A model generated the notes under the pieces. It was given only the letters and a program-made list of their open reading frames with translations, was not told the origin of the DNA and made no database searches. DNA of 64,000 nt, taken from NCBI GenBank assembly GCA_024362935.1, contig JANCRA010000016.1:21249165-21313164 (forward strand), written 5' to 3'. This document shows, in pieces, positions 23,101 through 35,794 of this stretch (position 1 is the first letter of the stretch; each line of letters begins with the position of its first letter). The position numbers and the translations under genes are program-made. The DNA is from Setophaga petechia (lineage: Eukaryota > Chordata > Aves > Passeriformes > Parulidae).

Positions 23101-25100
23101 GCACTTTGCAGGCTGCTAACACAATCCCAGTGCTGTGTACCAATTAACTTGTCACTGCACTGCAGTAAGGGTTTCTTGTCACCTATATCTAAGCAAATAG
23201 CTTTTTCACTATGTCTCGCAAGGAGAAAACCTTCTTGCTCACTAAACATCTCCTATCGTGTTCTAGAAGTTGCACAGAGGGCTGCAGTGTGTTCTGTAAC
23301 AAGAAAAAGAAAGTTGTCTAAGACGCCTTCCTTTCAAGTATTAATGTGAAGGGAAAGGCAAGAGAGTGGGAAAGTACTGTTTTCTAGCACTTTGCAAGCT
23401 GCTAACACAGTCCTAGTGCTGTGTAGCAGTTAGCTGTTCAGTGCACTGCAGTAAGTGTTTCTTGTCACCTACATCTAAGCAAAAAGCTTTTTCACTATGT
23501 CTCGCAAGGAGAAAACCTTCCTGCTCACTAAACATTTCCTATCGTGTTGTAGATATTGCAGAGAAGGCTGCAGAGTTTTTTGACACAAGAAAAAGAAAGT
23601 TGTCTAAGATGCTTTCCTTTCAAATATTAATGTGAAGGGAAAGGCAAGAGAGTGGGAAAGTACTGTTTTCTAGCACTTTGCAGGCTGCTAACACAATGGC
23701 AGTGCTGTGTAGCAGTTAGCTTTTCAGTGCACTGCAGTAAGGGTTTCTTGTCACCTATATCTAAGCAAATAGCTTTTTCACTATGTCTCGCAAGGAGAAA
23801 ACCTTCTTGCTCACTAAACATTTCCTATCGTGTTCCAGAAGTTGCACAGAGGGCTGCAGTGTGTTTTGACACAAGAAAAAGAAAGTTGTCTAAGACGCCT
23901 TCCATTCAAGTATTAATGTGAAGGGAAAGACAAGAGAGTGGGAAAGTACTGTTTTCTAGCACTCTGCAAGCTGCTAACACAATCGCAGTGCTGTGTAGCA
24001 ATTAGCTTGTCAGTGCACGGCAGTAAGTGTTTCTTGATACCTACATCTGAGCAAATAGCTTTTTCACTTTGTCTCGCAAGGGGAAAACGTTGCTGCTCAC
24101 TAAACAACTTCCATCGTGTTGTAGAAGTTGCACAGAGGGCTGCAGTGTCTTCTGTAACAAGAAAAAGAAAGTTGTCTAAGACGCCTTCCTTTCAAGTATT
24201 AATGTGAAGGGAAAGGCAAGAGAGTGGGAAAGTACTGTTTTCTAGCACTTTGCAAGCTGCTAACACAATCGCAGTTCTGTGTAGCAATTAGCTTTTCAGT
24301 GCACTGCAGTAAGTGTTTCTTGATACCTACATCTGAGCAAATAGCTTTTTCACTTTGTCTCGCAAGGAGAAAACCTTCCTGCTCACTAAACATTTCCTAT
24401 CGTGTTCTAGAAGTTGCACAGAGGGCTGCAGTGTGTTTTGCAAAATGTAAAAGAAAGTTGTCTAAGACGCCTTCCTTTCAAGTATTAATGTGAAGGGAAA
24501 GGCAAGAGAGTGGGAAAGTACTGTTTTCTAACACTTTGCAAGCTGCTAACACAGTCCTAGTGCTGTGTAGCAGTTAGCTTTTCAGTGCACTGCAGTAAGT
24601 GTTTCTTGATACCTACATCTAAGTAAAAAGCTTTTTCACTATGTCTCGCAAGGAGAAAACCTTCTTGCTCACTAAACATCTCCTATCGTGTTCTAGAAGT
24701 TGCACAGAGGGCTGCAGTGTGTTCTGTAACAAGAAAAAGAAAGTTGTCTAAGACGCCTTCCTTTCAAGTATTAATGTGAAGGGAAAGGCAAGAGAGTGGG
24801 AAAGTACTGTTTTCTAGCACTTTGCAAGCTGCTAACACAATCCCAGTGCTGTGTAGCAATTAGCTTGTCAGTGCACGGCAGTAAGTGTTTCTTGATACCT
24901 ACATCTGAGCAAATAGCTTTTTCACTTTGTCTCGCAAGGAGAAAACCTTCCTGCTCACTAAACATTTCCTATCGTGTTCTAGAAGTTGCACAGAGGGCTG
25001 CAGTGTGTTTTGCAAAATGTAAAAGAAAGTTGTCTAAGACGCCTTCCTTTCAAGTATTAATGTGAAGGGAAAGGCAAGAGAGTGGGAAAGTACTGTTTTC
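20195..25100 (+). repeat. 8-monomer higher-order repeat (2288 bp period)
   Basis: Diagnostic monomers near 20195, 20481, 20767, 21153, 21339, 21625 and 21911 are matched at 22483, 22769, 23055, 23441, 23627, 23913 and 24199, each 2288 bp later. The monomer near 24771 is one further period from 22483 but carries a different 3' block. The repeat differs in length and content from the 12-monomer repeat in array 1. It is copied into array 3 at 37.2-42.1 kb as part of the segmental duplication. Small differences separate the two periods, such as CTTGCTTACTAAAC near 20950 against CTTGCTCACTAAAC near 23240. Confidence 0.8.
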
Positions 25101-28100
25101 TAGCACTTTGCAAGCTGCTAACACAGTCCTAGTGCTGTGTAGCAGTTAGCTGTTCAGTGCACTGCAGTAAGTGTTTCTTCTCACCTACATCTAAGCAAAT
25201 AGCTTTTTCACTATGTCTTCCAAGGAGAAAACCTTCTTGCTCACTAAACATCTCCTATCGTGTTCTAGAAGTTGCACAGAGGGCTGCAGTGTCTTCTGTA
25301 ACAAGAAAAAGAAAGTTGTCTAAGACGCCTTCCTTTCAAGTATTAATGTGAAGGGAAAGGCAAGAGAGTGGGAAAGTACTGTTTTCTAGCAATTTGCAAG
25401 CTGCTAACACAATCCCAGTTCTGTGTAGCAATTAGCTGTTCAGTGCACTGCAGTAAGTGTTTCTTGTCACCTACATCTAAGCAAAAAGCTTTTTCACTAT
25501 GTCTCGCAAGGAGAAAACCTTCCTGCTCACTAAACAACTTCCATCGTGTTGTAGATGTTGCAGAGAGGGCTGCAGAGTTTTTTGACACAAGAAAAAGAAA
25601 GTTGTCTAAGATGCCTTCCTTTCAAGTATTAATGTGAAGGGAAAGGCAAGAGAGTGGGAAAGTACTGTTTTCTAGCACTTTGCAGGCTGCTAACACAATC
25701 CCAGTGCTGTGTACCAATTAACTTGTCACTGCACTGCAGTAAGTGTTTCTTGTCACCTACATCTAAGCAAATAGCTTTTTCACTATGTCTCGCAAGGAGA
25801 AAACCTTCTTGCTCACTAAACATCTCCTATCGTGTTCTAGAAGTTGCACAGACGGCTGCAGTGTCTTCTGTAACAAGAAAAAGAAAGTTGTCTAAGACGC
25901 CTTCCTTTCAAGTATTAATGTGAAGGGAAAGGCAAGAGAGTGGCAAAGTACTGTTTTCTAGCACTTTGCAAGCTGCTAACACAATCCCAGTGCTGTGTAG
26001 CAATTAGCTTGTCAGTGCACGGCAGTAAGTGTTTCTTGATACCTACATCTGAGCAAATAGCTTTTTCACTTTGTCTCGCAAGGGGAAAACGTTGCTGCTC
26101 ACTAAACAACTTCCATCGTGTTGTAGAAGTTGCACAGACGGCTGCAGTGTGTTTTACAAAATGTAAAAGAAAGTTGTCTAAGACGCCTTCCTTTCAAGTA
26201 TTAATGTGAAGGGAAAGGCAAGAGAGTGGGAAAGTACAGTTTTCTAGCACTTTGCAAGCTGCTAACACAGTCCTAGTGCTGTGTAGCAGTTAGCTGTTCA
26301 GTGCACTGCAGTAAGTGTTTCTTGTCACCTACATCTAAGCAAAAAGCTTTTTCACTATGTCTCGCAAGGAGAAAACCTTCCTGCTCACTAAACAACTTCC
26401 ATCGTGTTGTAGATATTGCAGAGAAGGCTGCAGAGTTTTTTGACACAAGAAAAAGAAAGTAGTCTAAGATGCTTTCCTTTCAAATATTAATGTGAAGGGA
26501 AAGGCAAGAGAGTGGGAAAGTACTGTTTTCTAGCACTTTGCAGGCTGCTAACACAATGGCAGTGCTGTGTAGCAGTTAGCTTTTCAGTGCACTGCAGTAA
26601 GTGTTTCTTCTCACCTACATCTAAGCAAAAAGCTTTTTCACTATGTCTCGCAAGGAGAAAACCTTCTTGCTCACTAAACATCTCCTATCGTGTTCTAGGA
26701 GTTGCACAGAGGGCTGCAGTGTGTTCTGTAACAAGAAAAAGAAAGTTGTCTAAGACGCCTTCCTTTCAAGTATTAATGTGAAGGGAAAGGCAAGAGAGTG
26801 GGAAAGTACTGTTTTCTAGCAATTTGCAAGCTGCTAACACAATCCCAGTTCTGTGTAGCAATTAGCTGTTCAGTGCACTGCAGTAAGTGTTTCTTGTCAC
26901 CTACATCTAAGCAAATAGCTTTTTCACTATGTCTCGCAAGTAGAAAACCTTCCTGCTCACTAAACAACTTCCATCGTGTTGTAGATGTTGCAGAGAGGGC
27001 TGCAGAGTTTTTTGACACAAGAAAAAGAAAGTTGTCTAAGACGCCTTCCATTCAAGTATTAATGTGAAGGGAAAGACAAGAGAGTGGGAAAGTACTGTTT
27101 TCTAGCACTCTGCAAGCTGCTAACACAATCGCAGTGCTGTGTAGCAATTAGCTTGTCAGTGCACGGCAGTAAGTGTTTCTTGATACCTACATCTGAGCAA
27201 ATAGCTTTTTCACTTTGTCTCGCAAGGGGAAAACGTTGCTGCTCACTAAACAACTTCCATCGTGTTGTAGAAGTTGCACAGAGGGCTGCAGTGTCTTCTG
27301 TAACAAGAAAAAGAAAGTTGTCTAAGACGCCTTCCTTTCAAGTATTAATGTGAAGGGAAAGGCAAGAGAGTGGGAAAGTACTGTTTTCTAGCACTTTGCA
27401 AGCTGCTAACACAATCGCAGTTCTGTGTAGCAATTAGCTTTTCAGTGCACTGCAGTAAGTGTTTCTTGATACCTACATCTGAGCAAATAGCTTTTTCACT
27501 TTGTCTCGCAAGGAGAAAACCTTCCTGCTCACTAAACATTTCCTATCGTGTTCTAGAAGTTGCACAGAGGGCTGCAGTGTGTTTTGCAAAATGTAAAAGA
27601 AAGTTGTCTAAGACGCCTTCCTTTCAAGTATTAATGTGAAGGGAAAGGCAAGAGAGTGGGAAAGTACTGTTTTCTAGCACTTTGCAAGCTGCTAACACAG
27701 TCCTAGTGCTGTGTAGCAGTTAGCTGTTCAGTGCACTGCAGTAAGTGTTTCTTGTCACCTACATCTAAGCAAAAAGCTTTTTTACTATGTCTCGCTAGGA
27801 GAAAACCTTCTTGCTCACTAAACATCTCCTATCGTGTTCTAGAAGTTGCACAGAGGGCTGCAGTGTGTTCTGTAACAAGAAAAAGAAAGTTGTCTAAGAC
27901 GCCTTCCTTTCAAGTATTAATGTGAAGGGAAAGGCAAGAGAGTGGGAAAGTACTGTTTTCTAGCACTTTGCAAGCTGCTAACACAATCCCAGTGCTGTGT
28001 AGCAATTAGCTTGTCAGTGCACGGCAGTAAGTGTTTCTTGATACCTACATCTGAGCAAATAGCTTTTTCACTTTGTCTCGCAAGGGGAAAACGTTGCTGC

Positions 28101-29923
28101 TCACTAAACAACTTCCATCGTGTTGTAGAAGTTGCACAGACGGCTGCAGTGTGTTTTACAAAATGTAAAAGAAAGTTGTCTAAGACGCCTTCCTTTCAAG
28201 TATTAATGTGAAGGGAAAGGCAAGAGAGTGGGAAAGTACTGTTTTCTAGCACTTTGCAAGCTGCTAACACAGTCCTAGTGCTGTGTAGCAGTTAGCTGTT
28301 CAGTGCACGGCAGTAAGTGTTTCTTGTCACCTACATCTAAGCAAAAAGCTTTTTCACTATGTCTCGCAAGGAGAAAACCTTCCTGCTCACTAAACAACTT
28401 CCATCGTGTTGTAGATGTTGCAGAGAGGGCTGCAGAGTTTTTTGACACAAGAAAAAGAAAGTTGTCTAAGATGCCTTCCTTTCAAGTATTAATGTGAAGG
28501 GAAAGGCAAGAGAGTGGGAAAGTACTGTTTTCTAGCACTTTGCAGGCTGCTAACACAATCCCAGTGCTGTGTACCAATTAACTTGTCACTGCACTGCAGT
28601 AAGTGTTTCTTGTAACCTACATCTAAGCAAATAGCTTTTTCACTATGTCTCGCAAGGAGAAAACCTTCCTGCTCACTAAACATCTCCTATCGTGTTCTAG
28701 AAGTTGCACAGAGGGCTGCAGTGTCTTCTGTAACAAGAAAAAGAAAGTTGTCTAAGACGCCTTCCTTTCAAGTATTAATGTGAAGGGAAAGGCAAGAGAG
28801 TGGGAAAGTACTGTTTTCTAGCACTTTGCAAGCTGCTAACACAATCCCAGTTCTATGTAGCAATTAGCTTGTCAGTGCACGGCAGTAAGTGTTTCTTGAT
28901 ACCTACATCTGAGCAAATAGCTTTTTCACTTTGTCTCGCAAGGGGAAAACGTTGCTGCTCACTAAAAAACTTCCATCATGTTGTAGAAGTTCCACAGAGG
29001 GCTGCAGTGTGTTTTGCAAAATGTAAAAGAAAGTTGTCTAAGACGCCTTCCTTTCAAGTATTAATGTGAAGGGAAAGGCAAGAGAGTGGGAAAGTACTGT
29101 TTTCTAGCACTTTGCAAGCTGCTAACACAATCCCAGTTCTGTGTAGCAATTAGCTTTTCAGTGCACTGCAGTAAGTGTTTCTTGTCACCTACATCTAAGC
29201 AAATAGCTTTTTCACTATGTCTCGCAAGGAGAAAACCTTCCTGCTCACTAAACAACTTCCATCGTGTTGTAGATGTTGCAGAGAGGGCTGCAGAGTTTTT
29301 TGACACAAGAAAAAGAAAGTTCTCTAAGATGCCTTCCTTTCAAGTATTAATGTGAAGGGAAAGGCAAGAGAGTGGGAAAGTACTGTTTTCTAGCACTTTG
29401 CAGGCTGCTAACACAATCCCAGTGCTGTGTACCAATTAACTTGTCACTGCACTGCAGTAAGGGTTTCTTGTCACCTATATCTAAGCAAATAGCTTTTTCA
29501 CTATGTCTCGCAAGGAGAAAACCTTCTTGCTTACTAAACATCTCCTATCGTGTTCTAGAAGTTGCACAGAGGGCTGCAGTGTGTTCTGTAACAAGAAAAA
29601 GAAAGTTGTCTAAGACGCCTTCCTTTCAAGTATTAATGTGAAGGGAAAGGCAAGAGAGTGGGAAAGTACTGTTTTCTAGCACTTTGCAAGCTGCTAACAC
29701 AATCCCAGTTCTGTGTAGCAATTAGCTGTTCAGTGCACTGCAGTAAGTGTTTCTTGTCACCTACATCTAAGCAAATAGCTTTTTCACTATGTCTCGCAAG
29801 GAGAAAACCTTCCTGCTCACTAAACAACTTCCATCGTGTTGTAGATGTTGCAGAGAGGGCTGCAGAGTTTTTTGACACAAGAAAAAGAAAGTTCTCTAAG
29901 ATGCCTTCCTTTCAAGTATTAAT

Positions 29924-30203
29924 GTGAAGGGAAAGGCAAGAGAGTGGGAAAGTACTGTTTTCTAGCACTTTGCAGGCTGCTAACACAATCCCAGTGCTGT
30001 GTACCAATTAACTTGTCACTGCACTGCAGTAAGAGTTTCTTGTAACCTATATCTAAGCAAATAGCTTTTTCACTATGTCTTGCAAGGAGAAAACCTTCTT
30101 GCTCACTAAACACTTCCTATCGTGTTCCAGAAGTTGCACAGAGGGCTGCAGTGTGTTTTCACACAAGAAAGTTGTCTAAGACGCCTTCCTTTCAAGTATT
30201 AAT
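29924..30203 (+). repeat. Marker monomer of 280 bp, second copy
   Basis: This carries the same 6-bp deletion as the monomer at 11183, with CACACAAGAAAGTTG near 30160-30174. It lies 18741 bp from the first copy and explains why array 2 is 6 bp short of a whole number of 286-bp units. No such monomer occurs in arrays 3 or 4, whose lengths are exact multiples of 286. Confidence 0.93.
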
Positions 30204-33200
30204 GTGAAGGGAAAGGCAAGAGAGTGGGAAAGTACTGTTTTCTAGCACTTTGCAAGCTGCTAACACAGTCCTAGTGCTGTGTAGCAGTTAGCTGTTCAGT
30301 GCACTGCAGTAAGTGTTTCTTGTCACCTACATCTAAGCAAAAAGCTTTTTTACTATGTCTCGCAAGGAGAAAACCTTCTTGCTCACTAAACATCTCCTAT
30401 CGTGTTCTAGAAGTTGCACAGAGGGCTGCAGTGTGTTCTGTAACAAGAAAAAGAAAGTTGTCTAAGACGCCTTCCTTTCAAGTATTAATGTGAAGGGAAA
30501 GGCAAGAGAGTGGGAAAGTACTGTTTTCTAGCACTTTGCAAGCTGCTAACACAATCCCAGTGCTGTGTAGCAATTAGCTTGTCAGTGCACGGCAGTAAGT
30601 GTTTCTTGATACCTACATCTGAGCAAATAGCTTTTTCACTTTGTCTCGCAAGGGGAAAACGTTGCTGCTCACTAAACAACTTCCATCGTGTTGTAGAAGT
30701 TGCACAGACGGCTGCAGTGTGTTTTACAAAATGTAAAAGAAAGTTGTCTAAGACGCCTTCCTTTCAAGTATTAATGTGAAGGGAAAGGCAAGAGAGTGGG
30801 AAAGTACTGTTTTCTAGCACTTTGCAAGCTGCTAACACAATCCCAGTGCTGTGTAGCAATTAGCTTGTCAGTGCACGGCAGTAAGTGTTTCTTGATACCT
30901 ACATCTGAGCAAATAGCTTTTTCACTTTGTCTCGCAAGGGGAAAACGTTGCTGCTCACTAAACAACTTCCATCGTGTTGTAGAAGTTGCACAGACGGCTG
31001 CAGTGTGTTTTACAAAATGTAAAAGAAAGTTGTCTAAGACGCCTTCCTTTCAAGTATTAATGTGAAGGGAAAGGCAAGAGAGTGGGAAAGTACTGTTTTC
31101 TAGCACTTTGCAAGCTGCTAACACAGTCCTAGTGCTGTGTAGCAGTTAGCTGTTCAGTGCACTGCAGTAAGTGTTTCTTGTCACCTACATCTAAGCAAAA
31201 AGCTTTTTCACTATGTCTCGCAAGGAGAAAACCTTCCTGCTCACTAAACATTTCCTATCGTGTTGTAGATATTGCAGAGAAGGCTGCAGAGTTTTTTGAC
31301 ACAAGAAAAAGAAAGTTGTCTAAGATGCTTTCCTTTCAAATATTAATGTGAAGGGAAAGGCAAGAGAGTGGGAAAGTACTGTTTTCTAGCACTTTGCAGG
31401 CTGCTAACACAATGGCAGTGCTGTGTAGCAGTTAGCTTTTCAGTGCACTGCAGTAAGGGTTTCTTGTCACCTATATCTAAGCAAATAGCTTTTTCACTAT
31501 GTCTCGCAAGGAGAAAACCTTCTTGCTCACTAAACATTTCCTATCGTGTTCCAGAAGTTGCACAGAGGGCTGCAGTGTGTTTTGACACAAGAAAAAGAAA
31601 GTTGTCTAAGACGCCTTCCATTCAAGTATTAATGTGAAGGGAAAGACAAGAGAGTGGGAAAGTACTGTTTTCTAGCACTCTGCAAGCTGCTAACACAATC
31701 GCAGTGCTGTGTAGCAATTAGCTTGTCAGTGCACGGCAGTAAGTGTTTCTTGATACCTACATCTGAGCAAATAGCTTTTTCACTTTGTCTCGCAAGGGGA
31801 AAACGTTGCTGCTCACTAAACAACTTCCATCGTGTTGTAGAAGTTGCACAGAGGGCTGCAGTGTCTTCTGTAACAAGAAAAAGAAAGTTGTCTAAGACGC
31901 CTTCCTTTCAAGTATTAATGTGAAGGGAAAGGCAAGAGAGTGGGAAAGTACTGTTTTCTAGCACTTTGCAAGCTGCTAACACAATCGCAGTTCTGTGTAG
32001 CAATTAGCTTTTCAGTGCACTGCAGTAAGTGTTTCTTGATACCTACATCTGAGCAAATAGCTTTTTCACTTTGTCTCGCAAGGAGAAAACCTTCCTGCTC
32101 ACTAAACATTTCCTATCGTGTTCTAGAAGTTGCACAGAGGGCTGCAGTGTGTTTTGCAAAATGTAAAAGAAAGTTGTCTAAGACGCCTTCCTTTCAAGTA
32201 TTAATGTGAAGGGAAAGGCAAGAGAGTGGGAAAGTACTGTTTTCTAACACTTTGCAAGCTGCTAACACAGTCCTAGTGCTGTGTAGCAGTTAGCTTTTCA
32301 GTGCACTGCAGTAAGTGTTTCTTGATACCTACATCTAAGTAAAAAGCTTTTTCACTATGTCTCGCAAGGAGAAAACCTTCTTGCTCACTAAACATCTCCT
32401 ATCGTCTTCTAGAAGTTGCACAGAGGGCTGCAGTGTGTTCTGTAACAAGAAAAAGAAAGTTGTCTAAGACGCCTTCCTTTCAAGTATTAATGTGAAGGGA
32501 AAGGCAAGAGAGTGGGAAAGTACTGTTTTCTAGCACTTTGCAAGCTGCTAACACAATCCCAGTGCTGAGTAGCAATTAGCTTGTCAGTGCACGGCAGTAA
32601 GTGTTTCTTGATACCTACATCTGAGCAAATAGCTTTTTCACTTTGTCTCGCAAGGAGAAAACCTTCCTGCTCACTAAACATTTCCTATCGTGTTCTAGAA
32701 GTTGCACAGAGGGCTGCAGTGTGTTTTGCAAAATGTAAAAGAAAGTTGTCTAAGACGCCTTCCTTTCAAGTATTAATGTGAAGGGAAAGGCAAGAGAGTG
32801 GGAAAGTACTGTTTTCTAGCACTTTGCAAGCTGCTAACACAGTCCTAGTGCTGTGTAGCAGTTAGCTGTTCAGTGCACTGCAGTAAGTGTTTCTTGTCAC
32901 CTACATCTAAGCAAAAAGCTTTTTCACTATGTCTCGCAAGGAGAAAACCTTCCTGCTCACTAAACAACTTCCATCGTGTTGTAGATGTTGCAGAGAGGGC
33001 TGCAGAGTTTTTTGACACAAGAAAAAGAAAGTTGTCTAAGATGCCTTCCTTTCAAGTATTAATGTGAAGGGAAAGGCAAGAGAGTGGGAAAGTACTGTTT
33101 TCTAGCACTTTGCAGGCTGCTAACACAATCCCAGTGCTGTGTACCAATTAACTTGTCACTGCACTGCAGTAAGTGTTTCTTGTCACCTACATCTAAGCAA

Positions 33201-34207
33201 ATAGCTTTTTCACTATGTCTCGCAAGGAGAAAACCTTCTTGCTCACTAAACATCTCCTATCGTGTTCTAGAAGTTGCACAGAGGGCTGCAGTGTCTTCTG
33301 TAACAAGAAAAAGAAAGTTGTCTAAGACGCCTTCCTTTCAAGTATTAATGTGAAGGGAAAGGCAAGAGAGTGGGAAAGTACTGTTTTCTAGCACTTTGCA
33401 AGCTGCTAACACAATCCCAGTGCTGTGTAGCAATTAGCTTGTCAGTGCACGGCAGTAAGTGTTTCTTGATACCTACATCTGAGCAAACAGCTTTTTCACT
33501 TTATCTCGCAAGGGGAAAAGGTTGCTGCTCACTAAACAACTTCCATCATGTTGTAGAAGTTCCACAGAGGGCTGCAGTGTGTTTTGCAAAATGTAAAAGA
33601 AAGTTGTCTAAGACGCCTTCCTTTCAAGTATTAATGTGAAGGGAAAGGCAAGAGAGTGGGAAAGTACTGTTTTCTAGCACTTTGCAAGCTGCTAACACAA
33701 TCCCAGTTCTGTGTAGCAATTAGCTGTTCAGTGCACTGCAGTAAGTGTTTCTTGTCACCTACATCTAAGCAAATAGCTTTTTCACTATGTCTCGCAAGGA
33801 GAAAACCTTCCTGCTCACTAAACAACTTCCATCGTGTTGTAGATGTTGCAGAGAGGGCTGCAGAGTTTTTTGACACAAGAAAAAGAAAGTTGTCTAAGAT
33901 GCCTTCCTTTCAAGTATTAATGTGAAGGGAAAGGCAAGAGAGTGGGAAAGTACTGTTTTCTAGCACTTTGCAGGCTGCTAACACAATCCCAGTGCTGTGT
34001 ACCAATTAACTTGTCACTGCACTGCAGTAAGGGTTTCTTGTCACCTATATCTAAGCAAAAAGCTTTTTCACTATGTCTCGCAAGGAGAAAACCTTCTTGC
34101 TCACTAAACATTTCCTATCGTGTTCCAGAAGTTGCACAGAGGGCTGCAGTGTGTTTTGACACAAGAAAAAGAAAGTTGTCTAAGACGCCTTCCATTCAAG
34201 TATTAAT

Positions 34208-35794
34208 GTGAAGGGAAAGGCAAGAGAGTGGCAAAGTACTGTTTTCTATCTCTTTGAAAGCGGCTTACCCAATCCCAGTTTTGTGCCGCTTCGTAGTTCG
34301 CCGTTCAGAAGCTGCCGCAGTCTCTGTTTCCCGGAGAAGGAGAAGACGCTTCTTGGCGCGAAGAATCTGGTGTCGTTACGCCGATCGCGGCGTGCTCCGG
34401 AGAACAGCTACGGCCGAGAGACACCCGGAAGCGGCGCTTAAAGGCACAGTGCTCCGTCTCCTGGTCTTTAGCGTCTCCTGCCGGCTACACCTTAGCAAAA
34501 AGCTTTTTCATTCTGTCTCGCCAGGAGAAACTGTGTCTGTTCACAAAAAACCTCCCATCGTGCTCTAGAGGTTGCAGGCAGCTCTGCAGAGTGTTTTGCA
34601 ACAAGAAAAAGTAACTTGTCCAAAAAAGCCATCAATTCGAATGTTCCTGGAAAGGGAAAATGCAGGAGAGCGGATAGGTACTGTTTTCTACCAGTTTGCA
34701 AGCTGGACACACAATCCCAGTGTTATACTACGATTGACTTTGCAGTGCACTGTAATAATTGCCTATTGTTACTACATCTAAGCCAATAGCGTTTGCATTA
34801 TATCTCTTCAGGAGAAACTGTACCAGTTCAGAAAACAACTCTCATTTTTTCTAGAAGTTGCACGGAGGTGTGCAGAGTGTTTTGCAAGAAGCAAAAGAAA
34901 GTTGTCCAAAACTGCTGCCATTCGAATAGTAATGCGAATGGAAAAGGCAGGAAAGTGGAAAGCTGCTGTTTTCTATCTGTTTGTAAGCTGCTTACACAAT
35001 CCCAGAGTTGTGCAGCAATTAGTTTTTCAGTGCACTGTAGTAGGTGCCTCTTTTCACCTGCATCTAAGCAAATTGCTTTTTCCCCATGTCTCGCAAGGAG
35101 AAACTGAGCCAGTTCAGAAAACATCTCCCATCGAGTTCTAGAGATTGCAGGCAGGTGTGCAGAGTGTTTTGCAAGAAGCAAAAGAAAGTTGTCCAAAACG
35201 CCTTGCATTCAGATAGAAATGTGAATAGAAAAGGCAGGAGAAGGGAGAGGTACTGTTTTCTATCAGTTTGCAACCTGCTTACACAATCTGCGTGTTGTGC
35301 AGCAATTAGCTTGCAGTGCACTGTAGTAGGTGCCTCTTTTCACCTATATCTAAGCAAATTGCTTTTTCCCCATGTCTTGCAAAGAGAAACTGAGCCAGTT
35401 CAGAAAATATCTCCCATCGACTTCTAGAGATTGCAGGCAGGTGTGCAGAGCGTTTTGCAAGAAGCCAAAGAAAGTTGTCTAAAATTCTTTCCATTCGAAT
35501 AGTAATGTGCATGGAAAAGGCAGGAAGAGTGGAAAGGTACTGTTTTCTATCACTTTGCAAGCTGCTAACACAATTCTAGTTCTGTGTAGCAATTAGCTGT
35601 TCAGTGCACTGCAGTAAGTGTTTCTTGTCACCCACATATAAGCAAATAGCTTTTTCACTATGTCTCGCAAGGAGAAAACCTTCCTGCTCACTAAACAACT
35701 TCCATCGTGTTGTAGATGTTGCAGAGAGGGCTGCAGAGTTTTTTGACACAAGAAAAAAAAAGTTGTCTAAGATGCCTTCCTTTCAAGTATTAAA
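34208..35794 (+). repeat. Head block 2
   Basis: This is the second copy of the 1587-bp head. I see no difference from head 1 on reading the two, as expected since both lie in the recent 17-18.7 kb tandem duplication. It contains the split CpG-island monomer (34208-34642) and diverged monomers starting at 34643, 34934, 35221 and 35507. The ATTAAA hexamer at its right edge is at 35789-35794. Confidence 0.93.
34276..34485 (+). promoter_or_regulatory. CpG island with promoter-like motifs (head 2)
   Basis: Same island as head 1. The E2F-like TTGGCGCGAA is at 34353-34362, the ETS-like ACCCGGAAGC at 34423-34432, CTTAAAGG at 34437-34444, and the upstream CCAAT at 34269-34273. The CpGs appear intact, with no TG or CA decay. 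If active in the + direction, it would drive RNA into the 35-monomer array 3. Confidence 0.63.

Larger units (their letters stand above)
6416..25156 (+). repeat. Segmental duplication, copy 1 (about 18.7 kb)
   Basis: This block, spanning array 1, head 1 and part of array 2, reappears immediately downstream. Positions from about 6.42 to 14.04 kb match sequence 18741 bp further on. Positions from about 15.8 to 25.14 kb match sequence 17025 bp further on. The offset difference, 1716 bp, is exactly six monomers, so copy 2 lacks six monomers relative to this one. Copies are nearly identical; a few substitutions are visible (for example 8656 C against T in copy 2). The boundaries lie inside monomers and are approximate. 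Confidence 0.85.
18770..34207 (+). repeat. Array 2: 54 tandem 286-bp monomers
   Basis: The array is 15438 bp, which is 54 monomers of 286 bp less the 6-bp deletion in the monomer at 29924. It begins with class A and E monomers, moves into an 8-monomer higher-order repeat (20.2-25.1 kb), crosses the duplication junction near 25.16 kb, then repeats the content of array 1 from 6.4 kb on. There is no unique DNA, no transposon insertion and no orientation change. It ends with a monomer carrying CCTTCCATTCAAG, the same variant that precedes every head. Confidence 0.97.
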
